Source of the DNA: Mercurialis annua
Taxonomy: Eukaryota > Streptophyta > Magnoliopsida > Malpighiales > Euphorbiaceae
Direction: 5' to 3'
Length of the DNA stretch: 64,000 nucleotides
NCBI RefSeq assembly: GCF_937616625.2
Contig: NC_065571.1
Span: forward strand, 56,653,651-56,717,650
Positions 47,670-57,903 of the stretch are shown here, one piece after another (within the stretch, counting starts at the first letter, position 1; every line of letters starts with the position of its first letter). Position numbers and translations under genes: made by a program. A model generated the notes under the pieces. The model made no database searches. It was not told where the DNA came from and saw only the letters and a program-made list of their open reading frames with translations.

Positions 47670-50600
47670 ATGGCTGATGATCCTGTTTTGGACAGGGTAG
47701 ATCCTCTGGGAACTACGGTTACCGACGCTAACTTGGTTGGGGGAGTCTCTGCTAGTGGTCGGACCTCTGTGATCACTGGTTTAACTCCTCCGGCGAATGC
47801 TCAGGTGGGAGGATCCAGGGCCTCCGGCAGTGGAGCTGGATTTGTGCCTTTGCACGGGTCGGAAAACTATCCAAGGGCGAACCCTTTTGCTTCAGATCCA
47901 AGTCACACCCACTTATCAACCCCAGGAACCACCGTGCCTCAGAGTTTCCTCCACAATACCTTGTCTCCCACTCAACTCAACTTCCCGATAGACGCTACAC
48001 TGGTGGCTACGGGAACGGGAACAACTTCTGGGCAGGATATACCTCCGGCGGTCTTACAAGCTCAAGAATATTTAGAATACATGGCTCGCCAGCTGCACCA
48101 GGCGCAGCAGATGCACTTTGCAGTCATGTCCCAGTACTACCCAAGTTACAATCCCTCGGCCACCCCTGTGGCCGCACCGCCCAGAGCTTCTGAGTTTCAG
48201 GATGGTCGTCTTCCGAGAGAAGAAGGTCGGAGCGATCACCCACGACCCAGACCTAGGGGTCCCACAGAGCATCAAGCACCAAGAGGCGAAGATCATCGTG
48301 ACACTAATCTGCCGAGAGACGAAGGTCGGCATGATCGCCCTTTTCCGAGAGACGAAGGTCGGAATGATCCTCCTCCTCCTCGAAGGGAGGGGGTGCAAGA
48401 CGAGAATCTACCACCGGGGACACAGCGCGGAGACGCTGGTTTGGGGAGGGGAGACCCAGACCCGGAGGCAGATCCTCTGCGGACCGCGAGAGCAGGAGCT
48501 CCACCGGTCAGGAGAAACGGGGCGGAAAGTGTTCATAGCTCGGGTGCAGCGTCACAGCATCAGAAAACGTTGCATGACGAAGTTACTCGTCTGGTCCAAG
48601 CCGAGCTGGATAGGCATAAAGGGCACAAGGCAGAGTCTCGACCTTTTACTACCTGTGGCATTGCTAGCCCTTTGTCAAAGGCTATATGGGATGACCCATT
48701 TCCAGATAAGTTTAAATATCCGCCCATTGACAGATATAACGGTAAATCCGACCCGATGACTCATTTAAGTTGCTTTCAGGTTGCCATGGGAGTTCAAAGT
48801 GTCTCGGACGCCACGGTGTGCAAAGTTTTCCCTTCAACGTTGAGTGATGCAGCGCAAAAATGGTACCAGAACCTCAAGGAGGGCTCTATTACCAGTTTCA
48901 GGGAGCTCGCCATGGCTTTCAAAACCCATTTTGCCCCGAGCATCGAACGAAAGAAAAGATCCAGTGATTTGAAGAAGTGTTTTCAAAAACCGGGAGAAAG
49001 TTTAAAAGCTTACATTGCTCGGTTCAATGCCGAGGCGATCATGATAGAAGATTTGAACGATGATACCGCCATCGATGCTATGAAAGATAACACCAGCATG
49101 CAAGTCTTCCGAGACAGCCTGATCACCAACCCGGTTGACACTTACACCGAGTTGATGGACAGGGCTTGGAATTATATCAATCTTGACGAGGAAAGGCAGA
49201 GGAAGTCTTACGGGACAGCTAGCCCGGTTCCCAGTAAAACGCAGAATACTCAGGGATCTAACCGTAACCAAGATCGGTACCGACCTCTGAACGAAACTTC
49301 GGGGTACAGAGGTAACAAGCCGTTCAATGTTCAGACCAGTCCGCCGGGTACGGGGCCTGGACCTAAGCCAAGTTTCAGTATTGGAGGAGGAACGGAAGGA
49401 TATGTGGACCGAGCAGGAGTACCGAGACAATACGTGCCACTTAACACGCCAAGAGAGCAGATTCTGTCCTGGATCAAGCACAACAACGAAGAGATTCGTT
49501 ATCCACCAAGGCTAGTGAAAGATGGAGACCGATCCAAGTTCTGTGATTTTCATGATGGTTATGGCCACGAAACGGAGGAATGTGGACGTTTGCGAAGCGA
49601 GATAGACAAATTAGTCTGCCAGGGGCGATTACAACATTTTGTTGTGGCCAAGGAGGGCCAAGACCGGGGAAATACGAGGGTCAACTCGGTCAGGTCGGAG
49701 CCCGGGGGGAGTAGGGAAGCCCAATCCCCATCCAAGAAAACACAAGTCACGGGAGTAATCAACACTATCTCAGGGGGAACCTCAGAATCTGAGTACGGTC
49801 GCAAGCGCAGAAAGAAAAAGCAAAAGATGGTCATGTCGGTATCTGCTGGGTCGCCATGGCCTAACATTGTTTTCGGGCCAGAGGATGCGAAAGGAGTAGA
49901 TTTTCCTCATGAAGACGCCTTGATCGTGTCAGCCATCATTGGATCGAAATGGGTAAAACGATTGCTAGTGGACGATGGAAGTTCGGTTAACTTGTTGACT
50001 CTGCCAGTTTTTCTGACAATGGGAGGATCCAAGACGGACCTCAAGCCTGTGAACATTCCTCTCCTGGGGCTGGGGGGAGCTCCGGTCACCCCAGAGGGCA
50101 TGGTCGAGCTGGATCTGGAGCTCGGCATCGAAATACCTCAGGAGGACGGAACAGAGGGAATCCTGGCGGAACCAACACGGAAGGTACGTTCACTGTTCAT
50201 GATAGTTGACATGCCTCTTGCTTATAATGGTATTCTTGGTAGACCTATGTTGTATAGCACAGGTGCAGTGACTAGTATTCGTTACTTGATGATGAAAATC
50301 CCAGTGGAAAACGAGGTCATAACTATCAGGGGAAACCAAACCCTGTCTAGGCAATGTTACATGGCCACTATGGGCAGCACGGTGGAAACGATGAACATCG
50401 ATACACCCGAGCTGCTCATCAGAGAGGAAAAAGCTCAGAAACCCCGAGAAAACTTAGAAACGATTGAACTTATAGAGGGATCCGAGATGTATGTAAAGCT
50501 GGGGGTAGATTGGCCAGACGAGCACCGGGAGGCTATCATAGCTCGGATAAAACAGTACGTGGAGGAGTTCACTAACAAGCCAGAGGATATTGGGGGGGTA

Positions 50601-53600
50601 GACCCTAAGATCATCTCGCACAAGTTAAATGTGGATGCGAAATGCAAGCCTGTCAAGCAAAAGAAAAGAACTTTCTCTCTAGAGAAACAGATTGCTATCC
50701 GAGATGAAGTGGAGAAGCTCTTGAAAGCCGGGTTCATCAGGAAAGTAGACTACCCTGAATGGCTGGCTAATGTAGTCTTGATCAAGAAGTCCAACGGTAG
50801 ATGGAGGCTTTGTATAGATTTCACTGATCTGAACAATGCCTGCCCAAAGGACAGTTTTCCTCTGCCAAACATCGACCAACTGGTGGACGCGACGTGCGGA
50901 TTTGCGGTCTATGCCTTCTTAGATGCTTCTCAGGGATATCACCAGATCCCGATGAGTAAAGATGACGAAGAAAAAACAGCTTTCACAACGGATCTGGGGA
51001 CCTATTGCTACAAGAAGATGCCTTTTGGTCTAAAAAATGCTGGGGCAACCTATCAAAGACTCATGAATCATGTTTTTAAAGATCAACTGGGCAAGAATGT
51101 CGAGGTTTATGTGGATGACATAGTCGTGAAATCTAAAGGGATCGAGGAACATGCAGCGGATCTGGCAGAAACTTTTGAAAAGCTGAAGGGTTTTAACCTC
51201 AAGCTGAACCCAGAAAAATGTGTCTTCGCAGTCCGCTCTGGGAAATTTCTAGGGCATCTCATCTCGGAAAAAGGCATTGAGGCCAACCCGGAGAAAATCG
51301 AGGCAGTAATGAGCATGAAAGCACCCAGCTCGGTGAAAGAGGTACAAAAGTTGAACGGGAGAGTAACGGCGTTGGGCAGATTCATGAGTTGCTCGGCCAA
51401 ACGATGTTTGCCATTTTTCAAAATCCTGAAGAATACAAAGAATTTCAAGTGGACAGAGGAGTGTAACGCAGCTTTTGAAGAGCTGAAGGTTTACCTTAGC
51501 ACACCCCCGGTGCTGGGTAGACCTGAGCCTGGGGAAATCTTATACTTGTATCTCTCGGTGAATGACGAAACAGCAGCGGCAGTCCTGGTAAAGGAGGATA
51601 AGGGTCTGCAAACCCCGGTTTATTATCTCAGCAGGGTCTTGAAAGGCCCGGAGGTCAGATACCCAAAAATTGAGAAATTTGCTTTGGCATTGAAGGTGGC
51701 GGCGGAAAAACTAAGGAGATATTTCGAGGCTCACATCATTGTAGTACGTACGAACCAACCTCTGAGAAAGGCGCTGCAGAGGCCAGAAATGTCGGGACGG
51801 CTAGTCAGTTGGTCGGTCCAGCTGGGAGGATATGACATCCGGTACGAACCAAGACCGGCTCTGAAAGCACAAGTACTGGCAGATTTCATAGCTGAGACCA
51901 CTGCAAGCGACCAACCTGAAGAACCTGACGAACAACTCCTACGGTGGGTATTAGAAGTCGACGGGGCATCAAATCTAGAAGGATCCGGGGCAGGCGTAGT
52001 CTTGAAAGGCCCCCACGGAGTCACACTCCGAAGCTCGGTAAAATTTGATTTCCCGGCATCCAACAATGCCGCGGAATATGAGGCTCTGTTGATTGGATTG
52101 AGAATGGTAAACGTGGTCAAAGCCGAACAAGTAACGATAAGGAGTGATTCTCAGTTAGTCGTTTGTCAAACTCTGGGTACTTTTGAAGCTCGGGATTCGG
52201 AAATGAGGAGATACGTAGACAGAGTCAAGTTCTTCTTGAACAAGATTCAGGAGCTCGGAGGAAAATGGGTAATAGAGCAAGTTCCTCGTTTGGAAAATCA
52301 AGAGGCCGATGTATTGGCCAAAGCAGCAACAGTGAACGAAAAGATACCAGGAGTCCATTTCTCTGTTCAAAAGCATTCCAGTATCGACAACTATGAAACC
52401 ATTTTTCTAACTCAGCCTTTGGAAAACTGGATGCAAGGTATAGCCCACTACCTGATGGATGGAACTCTGCCAGAAAACAGAGATAAAGCTTACAAAATTT
52501 TGCGACAAGCTCCGTACTACGCGTTCCTCGACGGAGTCTTGTACAGAAAATCATTCACCCACCCGTGGTCGAGATGCTTGACAGCGGAGGAAGGAGAGTA
52601 TGTGTTGAGAGAGATACATGAGGGTATTTGCGGGGCACACATAGCTCCTCGCATGTTGGCCAAGAAAGCAGTATTGCAGGGCTACTACTGGCCCCTGATG
52701 GTTAAGCAAGCAGAGGAGATAGTAAAGAAGTGTGAGAACTGCCAGAGACACCAGAACATCCGACATGCTCCTACTACAGAGCAGTGTCCTATTACAAGTC
52801 CTTGGCCATTTGCAACGTGGGGAATTGACATCCTGGGGCCTTTCACGCCAACCACGGGGCAGAAAAAATTCTTGATAGTGGCAGTAGATCACTTCACTAA
52901 GTGGCTCGAGGTAGAGGCAGTGAGCACCATCACGGAAGCTCGGATTCGGGATTTCTTCTGGAGACAAATTGTGTGTCGTTTCGGTATACCCAGAGCGTTG
53001 GTAACTGATAACGGAAAGCAGTTCAACTGCCGAGCCTTCAAGGAATTTTGCAGCGACTTGCACATTGACCTGCGCTTCACGTCAGTAGTTCACCCGCAGA
53101 GCAATGGGATGACTGAAGTAACCAACCGGACGATCCTAAAAGGGCTCAAGGCCAGGCTAGGGGAGTTCGATAGACAGTGGCTGGAAGAGCTACCGAAGGT
53201 CATATGGGCTTACAGAACCACGCCAAGGGCAGGCACAGGAGACACCCCGTTTTCTCTAACATATGGGTGCGAGGCGATGATACCGGTGGAAATCGGGATG
53301 CCAACTCTAAGGGTCCAGTTCTTTGATGAAGCTAAGAACGAGGAAGAACAGAAATTATGCTTAGACCTGCTGGAAGAGCGAAGAGAGCAGGCAGCGCTAA
53401 GAATCGAAGCATACAAGCAAAGAATGGCTAAGTATCATAACAAGAGAGTTAAACCCTTGAGTTTCCAAGTTGGCGATCTGGTCCTACGACGGGCAGACAT
53501 TACTAAGGGAAACGCGGGAGTAGGAAAGCTCGAACCTAACTGGGAAGGCCCCTATCGAGTCACTGAGGTCGGACGAGCAGGAGCTTATAAAATAGCTCAC

Positions 53601-53663
53601 ATGTCGGGCAGAGTGCTCCCGAGAACTTGGAACTCCCAGGTTCTTCGGAAATACTATCAGTAG
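47670..53663 (+). CDS. Gag-pol polyprotein of the Tat-type retrotransposon (1997 aa)
   Basis: One uninterrupted frame starts 88 bp after the LTR. Domains in order: Pro/Arg/Asp-rich N-terminus with Gln-rich helix; gag core (~360-470); zinc knuckle CDFHDGYGHETEEC (CX2HX4HX4C, ~625-638); aspartic protease with DDGSS active site (~767); reverse transcriptase (~1020-1200) with YVDD (~1147); RT-linked RNase H (~1255-1365); extra archaeal-type RNase H (~1424-1550, D in EVDGAS, E in AAEYEAL, D in IRSDSQL, D in NQEADVLA); integrase H2C2 finger (~1645-1695), catalytic D (GIDILG), D (VTDNG) and E (MTEVTNR, ~1813), and C-terminal GPY/F-like WEGPYRVTEV. All catalytic residues are present, with no stop or frameshift. 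It makes the virus-like particle and copies and integrates the element. Confidence 0.97.
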   Translation: MADDPVLDRVDPLGTTVTDANLVGGVSASGRTSVITGLTPPANAQVGGSRASGSGAGFVPLHGSENYPRANPFASDPSHTHLSTPGTTVPQSFLHNTLSPTQLNFPIDATLVATGTGTTSGQDIPPAVLQAQEYLEYMARQLHQAQQMHFAVMSQYYPSYNPSATPVAAPPRASEFQDGRLPREEGRSDHPRPRPRGPTEHQAPRGEDHRDTNLPRDEGRHDRPFPRDEGRNDPPPPRREGVQDENLPPGTQRGDAGLGRGDPDPEADPLRTARAGAPPVRRNGAESVHSSGAASQHQKTLHDEVTRLVQAELDRHKGHKAESRPFTTCGIASPLSKAIWDDPFPDKFKYPPIDRYNGKSDPMTHLSCFQVAMGVQSVSDATVCKVFPSTLSDAAQKWYQNLKEGSITSFRELAMAFKTHFAPSIERKKRSSDLKKCFQKPGESLKAYIARFNAEAIMIEDLNDDTAIDAMKDNTSMQVFRDSLITNPVDTYTELMDRAWNYINLDEERQRKSYGTASPVPSKTQNTQGSNRNQDRYRPLNETSGYRGNKPFNVQTSPPGTGPGPKPSFSIGGGTEGYVDRAGVPRQYVPLNTPREQILSWIKHNNEEIRYPPRLVKDGDRSKFCDFHDGYGHETEECGRLRSEIDKLVCQGRLQHFVVAKEGQDRGNTRVNSVRSEPGGSREAQSPSKKTQVTGVINTISGGTSESEYGRKRRKKKQKMVMSVSAGSPWPNIVFGPEDAKGVDFPHEDALIVSAIIGSKWVKRLLVDDGSSVNLLTLPVFLTMGGSKTDLKPVNIPLLGLGGAPVTPEGMVELDLELGIEIPQEDGTEGILAEPTRKVRSLFMIVDMPLAYNGILGRPMLYSTGAVTSIRYLMMKIPVENEVITIRGNQTLSRQCYMATMGSTVETMNIDTPELLIREEKAQKPRENLETIELIEGSEMYVKLGVDWPDEHREAIIARIKQYVEEFTNKPEDIGGVDPKIISHKLNVDAKCKPVKQKKRTFSLEKQIAIRDEVEKLLKAGFIRKVDYPEWLANVVLIKKSNGRWRLCIDFTDLNNACPKDSFPLPNIDQLVDATCGFAVYAFLDASQGYHQIPMSKDDEEKTAFTTDLGTYCYKKMPFGLKNAGATYQRLMNHVFKDQLGKNVEVYVDDIVVKSKGIEEHAADLAETFEKLKGFNLKLNPEKCVFAVRSGKFLGHLISEKGIEANPEKIEAVMSMKAPSSVKEVQKLNGRVTALGRFMSCSAKRCLPFFKILKNTKNFKWTEECNAAFEELKVYLSTPPVLGRPEPGEILYLYLSVNDETAAAVLVKEDKGLQTPVYYLSRVLKGPEVRYPKIEKFALALKVAAEKLRRYFEAHIIVVRTNQPLRKALQRPEMSGRLVSWSVQLGGYDIRYEPRPALKAQVLADFIAETTASDQPEEPDEQLLRWVLEVDGASNLEGSGAGVVLKGPHGVTLRSSVKFDFPASNNAAEYEALLIGLRMVNVVKAEQVTIRSDSQLVVCQTLGTFEARDSEMRRYVDRVKFFLNKIQELGGKWVIEQVPRLENQEADVLAKAATVNEKIPGVHFSVQKHSSIDNYETIFLTQPLENWMQGIAHYLMDGTLPENRDKAYKILRQAPYYAFLDGVLYRKSFTHPWSRCLTAEEGEYVLREIHEGICGAHIAPRMLAKKAVLQGYYWPLMVKQAEEIVKKCENCQRHQNIRHAPTTEQCPITSPWPFATWGIDILGPFTPTTGQKKFLIVAVDHFTKWLEVEAVSTITEARIRDFFWRQIVCRFGIPRALVTDNGKQFNCRAFKEFCSDLHIDLRFTSVVHPQSNGMTEVTNRTILKGLKARLGEFDRQWLEELPKVIWAYRTTPRAGTGDTPFSLTYGCEAMIPVEIGMPTLRVQFFDEAKNEEEQKLCLDLLEERREQAALRIEAYKQRMAKYHNKRVKPLSFQVGDLVLRRADITKGNAGVGKLEPNWEGPYRVTEVGRAGAYKIAHMSGRVLPRTWNSQVLRKYYQ

Positions 53664-53823
53664 TTACTTGCTTTCATTTTCGAGGTACCTAGGGGTTTTT
53701 TCACTTATGTTTGAGTTAGGCTTTTGTAAAACTCAAACATAAGTTTTTCCCCTCAATGAATATAAAAGATTAAAAAGAATTCATGTCTTTTCCAAAAAAC
53801 CCGAGCACTCTACTCGGTAAAAA
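53664..53823. other. Short spacer between pol and the minisatellite
   Basis: It contains AACTCAAACATAAG preceded by its near-inverse (CTTATGTTTGAGTT), an inverted repeat of about 14 bp at 53703-53746. Confidence 0.6.
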
Positions 53824-54129
53824 ATCCACGGGCTATGTGCCATCCACGGGCTATGTGCCATCCACGGGCTATGTGCCATCCACGGGCTATGCGCCATCCA
53901 CGGGCTATGCGCCATCCACGGGCTATGCGCCATCCACGGGCTATGCGCCATCCACGGGCTATGCGCCATCCACGGGCTATGTGCCATCCACGGGCTATGT
54001 GCCATCCACGGGCTATGTGCCATCCCCGGGCTATGTGCCATCCACGGGCTATGTGCCATCCACGGGCTATGTGCCATCCCCGGGCTATGTGCCATCCCCG
54101 GGCTATGTGCCATCCACGGGCTATGCGCC
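53824..54129 (+). repeat. Minisatellite: 17 copies of an 18-bp unit inside the retrotransposon
   Basis: The unit is ATCCACGGGCTATGTGCC, exactly 17 x 18 = 306 bp, followed by two degenerate units. Variants are clustered: units 4-8 and 17 have GCG instead of GTG, and units 12, 15 and 16 have CCCCGGG. A unit length divisible by three keeps several frames open on both strands; these are not genes. Confidence 0.97.
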
Positions 54130-54647
54130 ACTCGCGAGCTATACACCACCAGTGTGCTAGGTGCCACCTGCGTACTACGAAGCAATTCTCAACCCCGAGC
54201 AATAACAACTCCGAGTTGTCCCCAGACAACAGGCTATCCACGCCGAGAAAATTGCTTAAACTTGGTCTATGAATAACTAAGAACCTATCCTAGCATTTTT
54301 TAATCCCACGCCCAAGTCAAGAACCAACATATAAAAACAAGAGGCTAGAAAAAGTCTGCACTACTGGAGCTAGCTCGGAAACTAGCCCGAATTAAGTATG
54401 CAAACGCGTTGTCACATACTTAACCAAAATTTTCAAAGATAGAAAACAAAAACATCATTCAAGGAAATAACACGAGTATAACAAAGAAAACATAGGCAAG
54501 TAAAGATCAAGATGTATATATACAAAGGAAAAAAAAATTCATTCAAGGAAAAGAAAATATTCAAACTTACAAAAAAAAAAGAGCTCGAAGCTCAATATCC
54601 CAAAAATTTACAGAGAAAAAGGAAAATTGTTCAACTATTACACTGCA
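54130..54647. other. Non-coding stretch between minisatellite and antisense gene
   Basis: The sequence is A-rich. For the antisense gene this is the 3' side and would hold its 3' UTR and poly(A) signal. Confidence 0.5.
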
Positions 54648-56948
54648 TCAGTTCGGCCCTTGGTCTTGATCATCAGCAAGATAATCTTCGATATCTGCTG
54701 GCATGTCGTAATCTTCGGGCAGCTCCTTAGCTCGGCGGTGCAGCTCCAGCACGTCCAGTTTGAAGTCCGAAACATCAATATCGGCTCCAAACCGGCCTCT
54801 CATATACTCCCCGGCCTGGACCTCCCCGATATACAGCATTTTTCGGAAGTCTTCATACAGACCTTCTTCCCGAACTACCGACTCGGCGACCTTGGCCTCA
54901 GCATCCCCGGCCCTCTTGGTGGCCTCCTCCAGCTTCTTCTTCTGGTCGTCCACGGCGTCCCGGAGCCCTTTGCTCGCCAACTCATTCCGGCTAGTTATGT
55001 TAGCCAGCTGCTTTGAAAAATCTTCTTTGTCAGCAGCCTTCTCGGTCTCCAGCCGACCAACATCCTTTCGCAAAGACTCCAGGACGCCCAAGTCCTCGGC
55101 ACGCCGGTCCTCGGACTCCTTCAGCTGTTTTTCTAAATTCGCCACCAAGGAAGCCCCTTCCGCGGCCTTCTTCTCCGCTTCAACAGCTCGCTTCTCGGCA
55201 TCCCGGAGACTAGACCTCGCCGACAGCAGAAGGTCCTTGGCCAGAAGAAGGTCGACCTCGCTCTTATTGGCATTTTGATCAGCCAAATAAGACATCTGCG
55301 CAGCCTGCAACATAAACAAAACATGACTAAAGGATAAATAAAAGAAAACACTTAGAAAAATTTTAGTCAAACTGAAAAATACCTGCAGACAGAGAGAGGA
55401 GACCGCAGCCAAGAGGTTCTCGGGCTTATGCGTCTTGTAGTGGGCCAGGTCTATGGGCAGCGTGGTCACCCGGGCTACGTCCCCCGCAATGGGCAGCTCG
55501 GTCAATGACGGACGGGCCCCATCGTTATGACGGCTCACCCACTCGGCAAAGCTGGTCCTCGTTATCGTCTGAGGACCGGGGGCGGTGGTGCTGGTATCAG
55601 ACGAGATCTCCGGCAGATCCGAGATCTCACGTCTAGGCCGGTGAGTGCTCGGACCACCTCCCCCAGGAGCTCCTTCCTCGGGAACCTCCTCAGCTCGCCT
55701 TGGACCCACCACGGTCTCGGCTGACCCTAGGTCCACGAACGGAATGTCCCCCACGGGTTCTCCAGTAGGGGGAACATCAATCCCTCCGGGCAGTTGAACC
55801 CGAAGCGGGATAACGTGAATGCCAGCAGTCGAGGCCTCTTGATTACCCGCAGCCCGCGGAGCCGAGGTCGCATCCGCAGCAGCTTTTGGAACAGACGGGG
55901 GCGCCGGAGTGGCAGCTCGGGCTGCCGGTCTCTTGCGTTTCTTACTCGCGAGCTTGGCCACATCAATATTATTCACTGCAGAAAACAACCAACAACAATC
56001 AAAATAAAAACAAGCAAGTTCATAAAAAATAATAATAATAAATAAATAAACAACAGCACAAAGAAAACAAGCACCAGGATCCGAACTCTTCCAGAATTCA
56101 AAAAACTTCTTCGGACAAAGATCATCAGCATGAGCTTTGTCCGCCACGGGAGAAGCATCCCGGAGCTTAATAATGTCGGCCCGTTCCAGAGGGGCAGGGG
56201 TATGGAACCATTTATCTGGTTTATAACACTTGTCCTGCCAAGCAGTCACCATCCCCTCAAAGGCAGTCGGGTGGGTGATCTGGAAGTAATCCTCTTTGAA
56301 ATCCCTTAAGGAGTCAGTTATCCCAGTAACTAAGCCTCCTACCACCTCTTTCCTCTCTCCTCGGAGCCGGATGTACGCGAAATGATTCCGATCTTTAAAC
56401 GACAAAAGGTACAAGCAGCAGAACAGTCGCATAGAATCTACCACCCCGGTCTGCCGACACAACTCCAAGAAGCAAGAATAATGCCGAACTCCGTTCGGAT
56501 GAATCTGAGATAGCGGCACCTCGAAATAATTGCTCAAACGCTTGTATTGCTCCGAGATAGGGAAGCGGATCCCGGACTGGAGATGTTCCAGGGTCAGCAT
56601 AATAGTGCCCTTTGGAGGCGCGTCGTTCAGCTTTTTCCCCTCCGGGATCACAGACAGCTGGTACTCCACCGGGATACCAAAAGTGGCCCTCACGGCCTCC
56701 AAAAACCCAGTCGTGCACCGAGACGCTTTAATATCACGATCATCAGGCCGGCCACCAGCATCCACGGTTGTGCTTTTCCCCTTTACTTTCTTCGAGACTT
56801 GAGGTTGGGAGGTCCCCACCTCCTCTGGCTCCGAGAAGTTAGCTCGACTAGAGCGAACAACGTGAAATTCAACGGACGCCTCAGCTGTCCCTTGATCATT
56901 ATCATCATATCCCACCCCTTCCTCGCGATCTGATGGGTCACCCGACAT
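54648..56948 (-). CDS. Antisense retrotransposon protein (pfam04195-like 'putative gypsy type transposon' domain plus coiled coil)
   Basis: The frame is open from 56996. The favoured start is ATG 56948 (MSGDPSDREEG), just after a TTTAG acceptor. Two GT-AG introns are likely, 56074-55976 (99 bp) and 55382-55305 (78 bp). Both are multiples of three without stops, so the frame stays open if they are retained. Spliced length is about 707 residues. The N-terminal third (LQSGIRFPISEQYKRL to YFEVPLSQIHPN, GVVDSMRLFCCLYLL) is the domain known from Tat-element antisense ORFs. A Pro/Ala-rich middle carries a basic KKRKRPAAR motif. The C-terminal 250 residues are Glu/Lys/Ala-rich coiled coil. The function of this class is unknown. 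Confidence 0.8.
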   Translation of the reverse strand: MSGDPSDREEGVGYDDNDQGTAEASVEFHVVRSSRANFSEPEEVGTSQPQVSKKVKGKSTTVDAGGRPDDRDIKASRCTTGFLEAVRATFGIPVEYQLSVIPEGKKLNDAPPKGTIMLTLEHLQSGIRFPISEQYKRLSNYFEVPLSQIHPNGVRHYSCFLELCRQTGVVDSMRLFCCLYLLSFKDRNHFAYIRLRGERKEVVGGLVTGITDSLRDFKEDYFQITHPTAFEGMVTAWQDKCYKPDKWFHTPAPLERADIIKLRDASPVADKAHADDLCPKKFFEFWKSSDPGACFLCAVVYLFIIIIFYELACFYFDCCWLFSAVNNIDVAKLASKKRKRPAARAATPAPPSVPKAAADATSAPRAAGNQEASTAGIHVIPLRVQLPGGIDVPPTGEPVGDIPFVDLGSAETVVGPRRAEEVPEEGAPGGGGPSTHRPRREISDLPEISSDTSTTAPGPQTITRTSFAEWVSRHNDGARPSLTELPIAGDVARVTTLPIDLAHYKTHKPENLLAAVSSLCLQVFFSLTKIFLSVFFYLSFSHVLFMLQAAQMSYLADQNANKSEVDLLLAKDLLLSARSSLRDAEKRAVEAEKKAAEGASLVANLEKQLKESEDRRAEDLGVLESLRKDVGRLETEKAADKEDFSKQLANITSRNELASKGLRDAVDDQKKKLEEATKRAGDAEAKVAESVVREEGLYEDFRKMLYIGEVQAGEYMRGRFGADIDVSDFKLDVLELHRRAKELPEDYDMPADIEDYLADDQDQGPN

Positions 56949-57560
56949 ACCTAAAGACACAGAAACCAGCTCGGATGAGACAAGCTTCACTAACAAGAAT
57001 AAACTAGCTAAGACTCAAAAGTACGAATCAAAAGACAATTTTAGAGGGTGACACCATCAGAAACACGAAGACAACGAACGTGAATTTCCAGATTTCTGGA
57101 AATCCACACCCCAAACAAGAACATGAAAAACACGCATGAACCTCCAGATTTCTGGAAATCCATGCCTCACAACAAAATCACAGAGAAACAAAGGCATGAA
57201 ACATGAAAATCCTAAACAAATACACTAACGCAAGGAAGAACTCAGTCAAAATATAAGAACATGCATCTAAACCAGAAAAACAAGAAACAAACAGCAAATC
57301 AGAAACACTCACTTGTGCAAAGGAACGAGAAATTCCGGAGAAGACGATCGTAAATACAGAGAGTATCTGGAAAACAGAGGCAAACACAGCAGATGCAGCT
57401 TCAGCAACCAGGAAACGAAGACTTGGAGAAGACAAGGAACAGAAATCTGGTGATTCGCAAGAACAGGTTTCTTTTTCTTCAAAGGCAGAGAGAGAACAGA
57501 AATGGAGAAAGGAAGCGAAAAGTCTCTCAGTTTTGAAAAACCAAATTTATAACGGAAGAA
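56949..57560 (-). promoter_or_regulatory. Antisense promoter, leader and 5'-UTR intron
   Basis: On the minus strand TATAAATTTGG (57543-57552) is followed by a leader. A good donor GTGAGT at 57312 and the acceptor TTTAG at 56951 define a 362-bp intron ending two bases before the ATG. This supports a separately transcribed antisense mRNA. The promoter is inferred from sequence only. Confidence 0.55.
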
Positions 57561-57890
57561 AAGAGAGGGAAAACCAAAAGGCACCTCTTAAATTTTCTCT
57601 CTCTTCCCACTAAGCGTGACTCCTAGAAACCAGCACCAGCAATAACTGCTAGACACGTGGCTCAAGTGTAAGAAGAAGTACAACCGCCATCAAGGAAGTC
57701 CATCCCACCAGCTGTCAGAAGAGACAACTCGACAGTCACGTCCTTTCACATAACCATATCAGCTCACCCATCTTCCTGACAAGAGGCTCGGTGTCAGAGA
57801 TCACCCAAAAACAAAGCAAGCATGCCCAGACTCACGTGACCTAATAACTCGGATGACACTACCATCTCGGACATAAATATCCGACACACT
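57561..57890. other. Non-coding region between antisense promoter and polypurine tract
   Basis: No ORF of interest. The region would be upstream sequence of the antisense promoter and 3' untranslated sequence of the genomic RNA. Confidence 0.5.
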
Positions 57891-57903
57891 GGGGGGGGAC
57901 TAG
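57891..57903 (+). other. Polypurine tract
   Basis: GGGGGGGGACTAG directly abuts the 3' LTR and would prime plus-strand DNA synthesis. Confidence 0.85.

Noticed and set aside
53824..54129. CRISPR-like regular repeat
   Set aside because: The units are contiguous without spacers and the DNA is eukaryotic; it is a minisatellite.
53781..54272. Four overlapping long frames rich in HPRAM, STGYAP or GMAHSPW repeats
   Set aside because: They come from the 18-bp tandem repeat, whose length is a multiple of three and keeps several frames open on both strands. No gene signals support them.
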